NCBI GenBank assembly: GCA_021399435.1
Contig: JAJTUP010000001.1
Coordinates: 1,922,001-1,986,000, forward strand
Source of the DNA: Diaporthe sp. PMI_573
Lineage: Eukaryota; Ascomycota; Sordariomycetes; Diaporthales; Diaporthaceae
Direction of reading: 5' to 3'
Length of the DNA: 64,000 nucleotides
The notes below the pieces were generated by a model. That model worked only from the letters and a program-made list of their open reading frames with translations, was not told the DNA's origin and searched no databases. Below, piece after piece: positions 62,473-64,000 of the stretch. Every line of letters begins with the position of its first letter. The first letter of the stretch is position 1. A program made the translations under genes and the position numbers.

Positions 62473-64000
62473 TCAACCCCTGACAGTGGATGACGACCTA
62501 CGAGTACCATGATCAACGTTCGCTCTCCCTTGTGGCTCGTCTGATATCCTTGGAGCGCTGTCTTGAAGCGCCGATCCATCTTCGTCCGCAGTGTACTCTT
62601 GTTCGTCTCTGAGCATCATCCCGTCCCCATAATCAGATAATATAATCCTTAGCTTCCGGCCCTCTGTTTTCATACCTTCACGTCCTACATCATCTGCATA
62701 TCGCAACTTCTCTCTCAGACCGTCACCAACGCCATGAGCCATGATCGCCAGGCAACTATCTCTCCAAGGATTCAACCGGAGCCTCCGCGTCTCGAACATT
62801 ATCACTAGACAATAAACACAGCCGGCCAGGGTCGTGGCAACTGGTAAAGCCATGAATGCCCATCGTACTCGGACGTGGAGGACCCATAACAATGTTGCGC
62901 CAGTCACAGGCCTCTCGGCATACCCCAGGTTGCGCATCCAGACGGTCATGCTGTCAGCGACGCGGTCAAATGTCTCCATTAGGTTGGAGTGGTTTGTCAG
63001 AGAGATGGCGATCGTTGATTGGTTCCAGAATGAATTCCCCACAAAATTCCATATGTTGACTGCTTCTACTGCCGCGTACCAGGTCATTTGTTCCTGTGTC
63101 AAGGTCTGCTTCATCCAGGACAGGCTGCTCTTGAGTGTGCGGTCTGAAATGTTGAACGTCCTCGCGCTTTCACTTGATAGCCCGTACTGCCTAGCCTCGG
63201 CATCCGTGACAAACAGCTGCAGGTCACTGCGTGGCAGGTTGAGCTGCTGACCAACTTCGTAAGAGAGACCGTAGTCGGTCATCTGGTACCACTGCTGAAC
63301 GCAAGACTCATTAAACCCATGAGGCGCTAAAGATTCCATGTTGCGGTTAATAGAAGACCCGGCCAGTTTGTCTGATAGTTGGCCTTGGTTTACCTGGGGA
63401 TTGTAAAATTTGGTGCAGAATTGCAAACCGCACTCGGTGGCAATAGGCTTGGATGATTCCCATGATACGTTGTTCTCAAGGAACGCCGGATCAGCGTTGA
63501 TGATAGAGAACCCAATGACAAACGTGTTGGAACCAGTGAAAGATATTGTCTCTGATCTGTTTGTCGTTCCTCTCGCGGTCATGACTTTCGTCCCGTCCAT
63601 CGGACGGGACGCAGCCCTCCGAGTCTTTCCGACTGCAGACACCGATCCGTCTTCTCCCAAGTTGGATATGTTAACAAGAGGTAAGGAAAAGGTCGTCATA
63701 TTGCCTTCCATATGTCCGTTGGTAAAGTCCTCTGTGGTCCACTTTGAAGAAACTTTGAGGTATCGAGATACATCTTGACACGAGGCACAGATTGCCAGAG
63801 ATGCAAAAGGTGCCCAAGTGCAGTTGCCAGTTCGACAAGTGTATCCAGGTGTTTGAGGAGTGAGAATACTTAGATTAGAAAAGCCGGCGTAAAGACTGGA
63901 GACCATACCCAGGTCCGGTTGAGAAAGTGAGCCTATATCGCCTGTGTAGATGCAACTTCCATCACTAGACCCAATTGCTCCGAAGGAAGCTCCTTCGGTC
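62473..64000 (-). CDS. DUF3176-like fungal membrane protein, 5' part beyond the window
   Basis: An open frame of 508 residues continues past position 64000, so the N-terminus (where the family's helices and DUF3176 block would lie) is outside. The visible part shares the Cys signature of the gene at 25.8-28.1 kb: CRTGNCTWAPFASLAICASC then QDVS, against GNCTF...FCSSCQDVS there. It has several Asn-glycosylation sequons, FCTKFYNPQV and a C-terminal helix (ALPVATTLAGCVYCLVIMF) followed by a basic cytosolic tail. The tail of about 110 residues is longer than in the first gene. The family call depends on this shared signature. The role is unknown. Confidence 0.75.
   Translation of the reverse strand, partial: TEGASFGAIGSSDGSCIYTGDIGSLSQPDLGMVSSLYAGFSNLSILTPQTPGYTCRTGNCTWAPFASLAICASCQDVSRYLKVSSKWTTEDFTNGHMEGNMTTFSLPLVNISNLGEDGSVSAVGKTRRAASRPMDGTKVMTARGTTNRSETISFTGSNTFVIGFSIINADPAFLENNVSWESSKPIATECGLQFCTKFYNPQVNQGQLSDKLAGSSINRNMESLAPHGFNESCVQQWYQMTDYGLSYEVGQQLNLPRSDLQLFVTDAEARQYGLSSESARTFNISDRTLKSSLSWMKQTLTQEQMTWYAAVEAVNIWNFVGNSFWNQSTIAISLTNHSNLMETFDRVADSMTVWMRNLGYAERPVTGATLLWVLHVRVRWAFMALPVATTLAGCVYCLVIMFETRRLRLNPWRDSCLAIMAHGVGDGLREKLRYADDVGREGMKTEGRKLRIILSDYGDGMMLRDEQEYTADEDGSALQDSAPRISDEPQGRANVDHGTRRSSSTVRG

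Noticed and set aside
1..64000. CRISPR arrays, tRNA or rRNA genes
   Set aside because: No regularly spaced repeats, no cloverleaf with a GTTCRANNC-type arm and no rRNA core sequence were seen; CRISPR is not expected in a fungal nuclear genome.

Overview
The window is nuclear DNA from a filamentous ascomycete (Pezizomycotina, most likely a Sordariomycete). The evidence is many short GT-AG introns (about 50-160 nt) with CTAAC/CTGAC-like branch sites, a cullin-3, a DNL-type Zim17, a nuclear-encoded mitochondrial F1 alpha subunit with seven exons, and fungal-only families (PTH11-type receptor, DUF3176, DUF7025-type AAA ATPase). I rebuilt exon structures by hand. Where exon coordinates are given, every junction keeps the reading frame, but no transcript evidence was available.

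Left part (about 1.7-28 kb), conserved housekeeping genes: a Drn1/CWF19-like CwfJ protein (-), divergent from the giant U3 processome factor UTP20 (+); the mitochondrial Hsp70 escort protein Zim17 (-), divergent from cullin-3 (+); a disordered orphan protein (+); a possible small Tyr/Pro/Gln-rich protein (-); ATP synthase subunit alpha (+); the NAD(P)H-hydrate dehydratase of metabolite repair (+); and a DUF3176 membrane protein (-).

Middle (28-40 kb): about 7 kb without a supportable gene leads into a long orphan protein (35.3-37.3 kb, +), followed by a two-exon orphan (37.8-39.1 kb, -).

Accessory-looking stretch (40-58 kb): a PTH11/rhodopsin-type seven-helix receptor (-), a single-pass Ser/Thr-rich surface protein with a 9-bp tandem repeat (+), a small protein with a possible PD-(D/E)XK nuclease-like motif (-), a repeat- and hairpin-rich AT segment, an NLR/STAND-like protein without a canonical P-loop (-), a 1304-residue AAA ATPase with a Gln-rich prion-like tail (+), and a small orphan (+). 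The receptor, NLR-like gene, nuclease-like gene and prion-like ATPase are the best candidate here for an undescribed recognition or defence-type module. That grouping is inference from neighbourhood only.

Right end (58.6-64 kb): an allantoate-permease-family MFS transporter (-) and a DAO-type FAD oxidoreductase (+) share a 516-bp divergent promoter and look like an uptake-plus-oxidation pair. A second DUF3176-like membrane protein (-) runs off the right edge.
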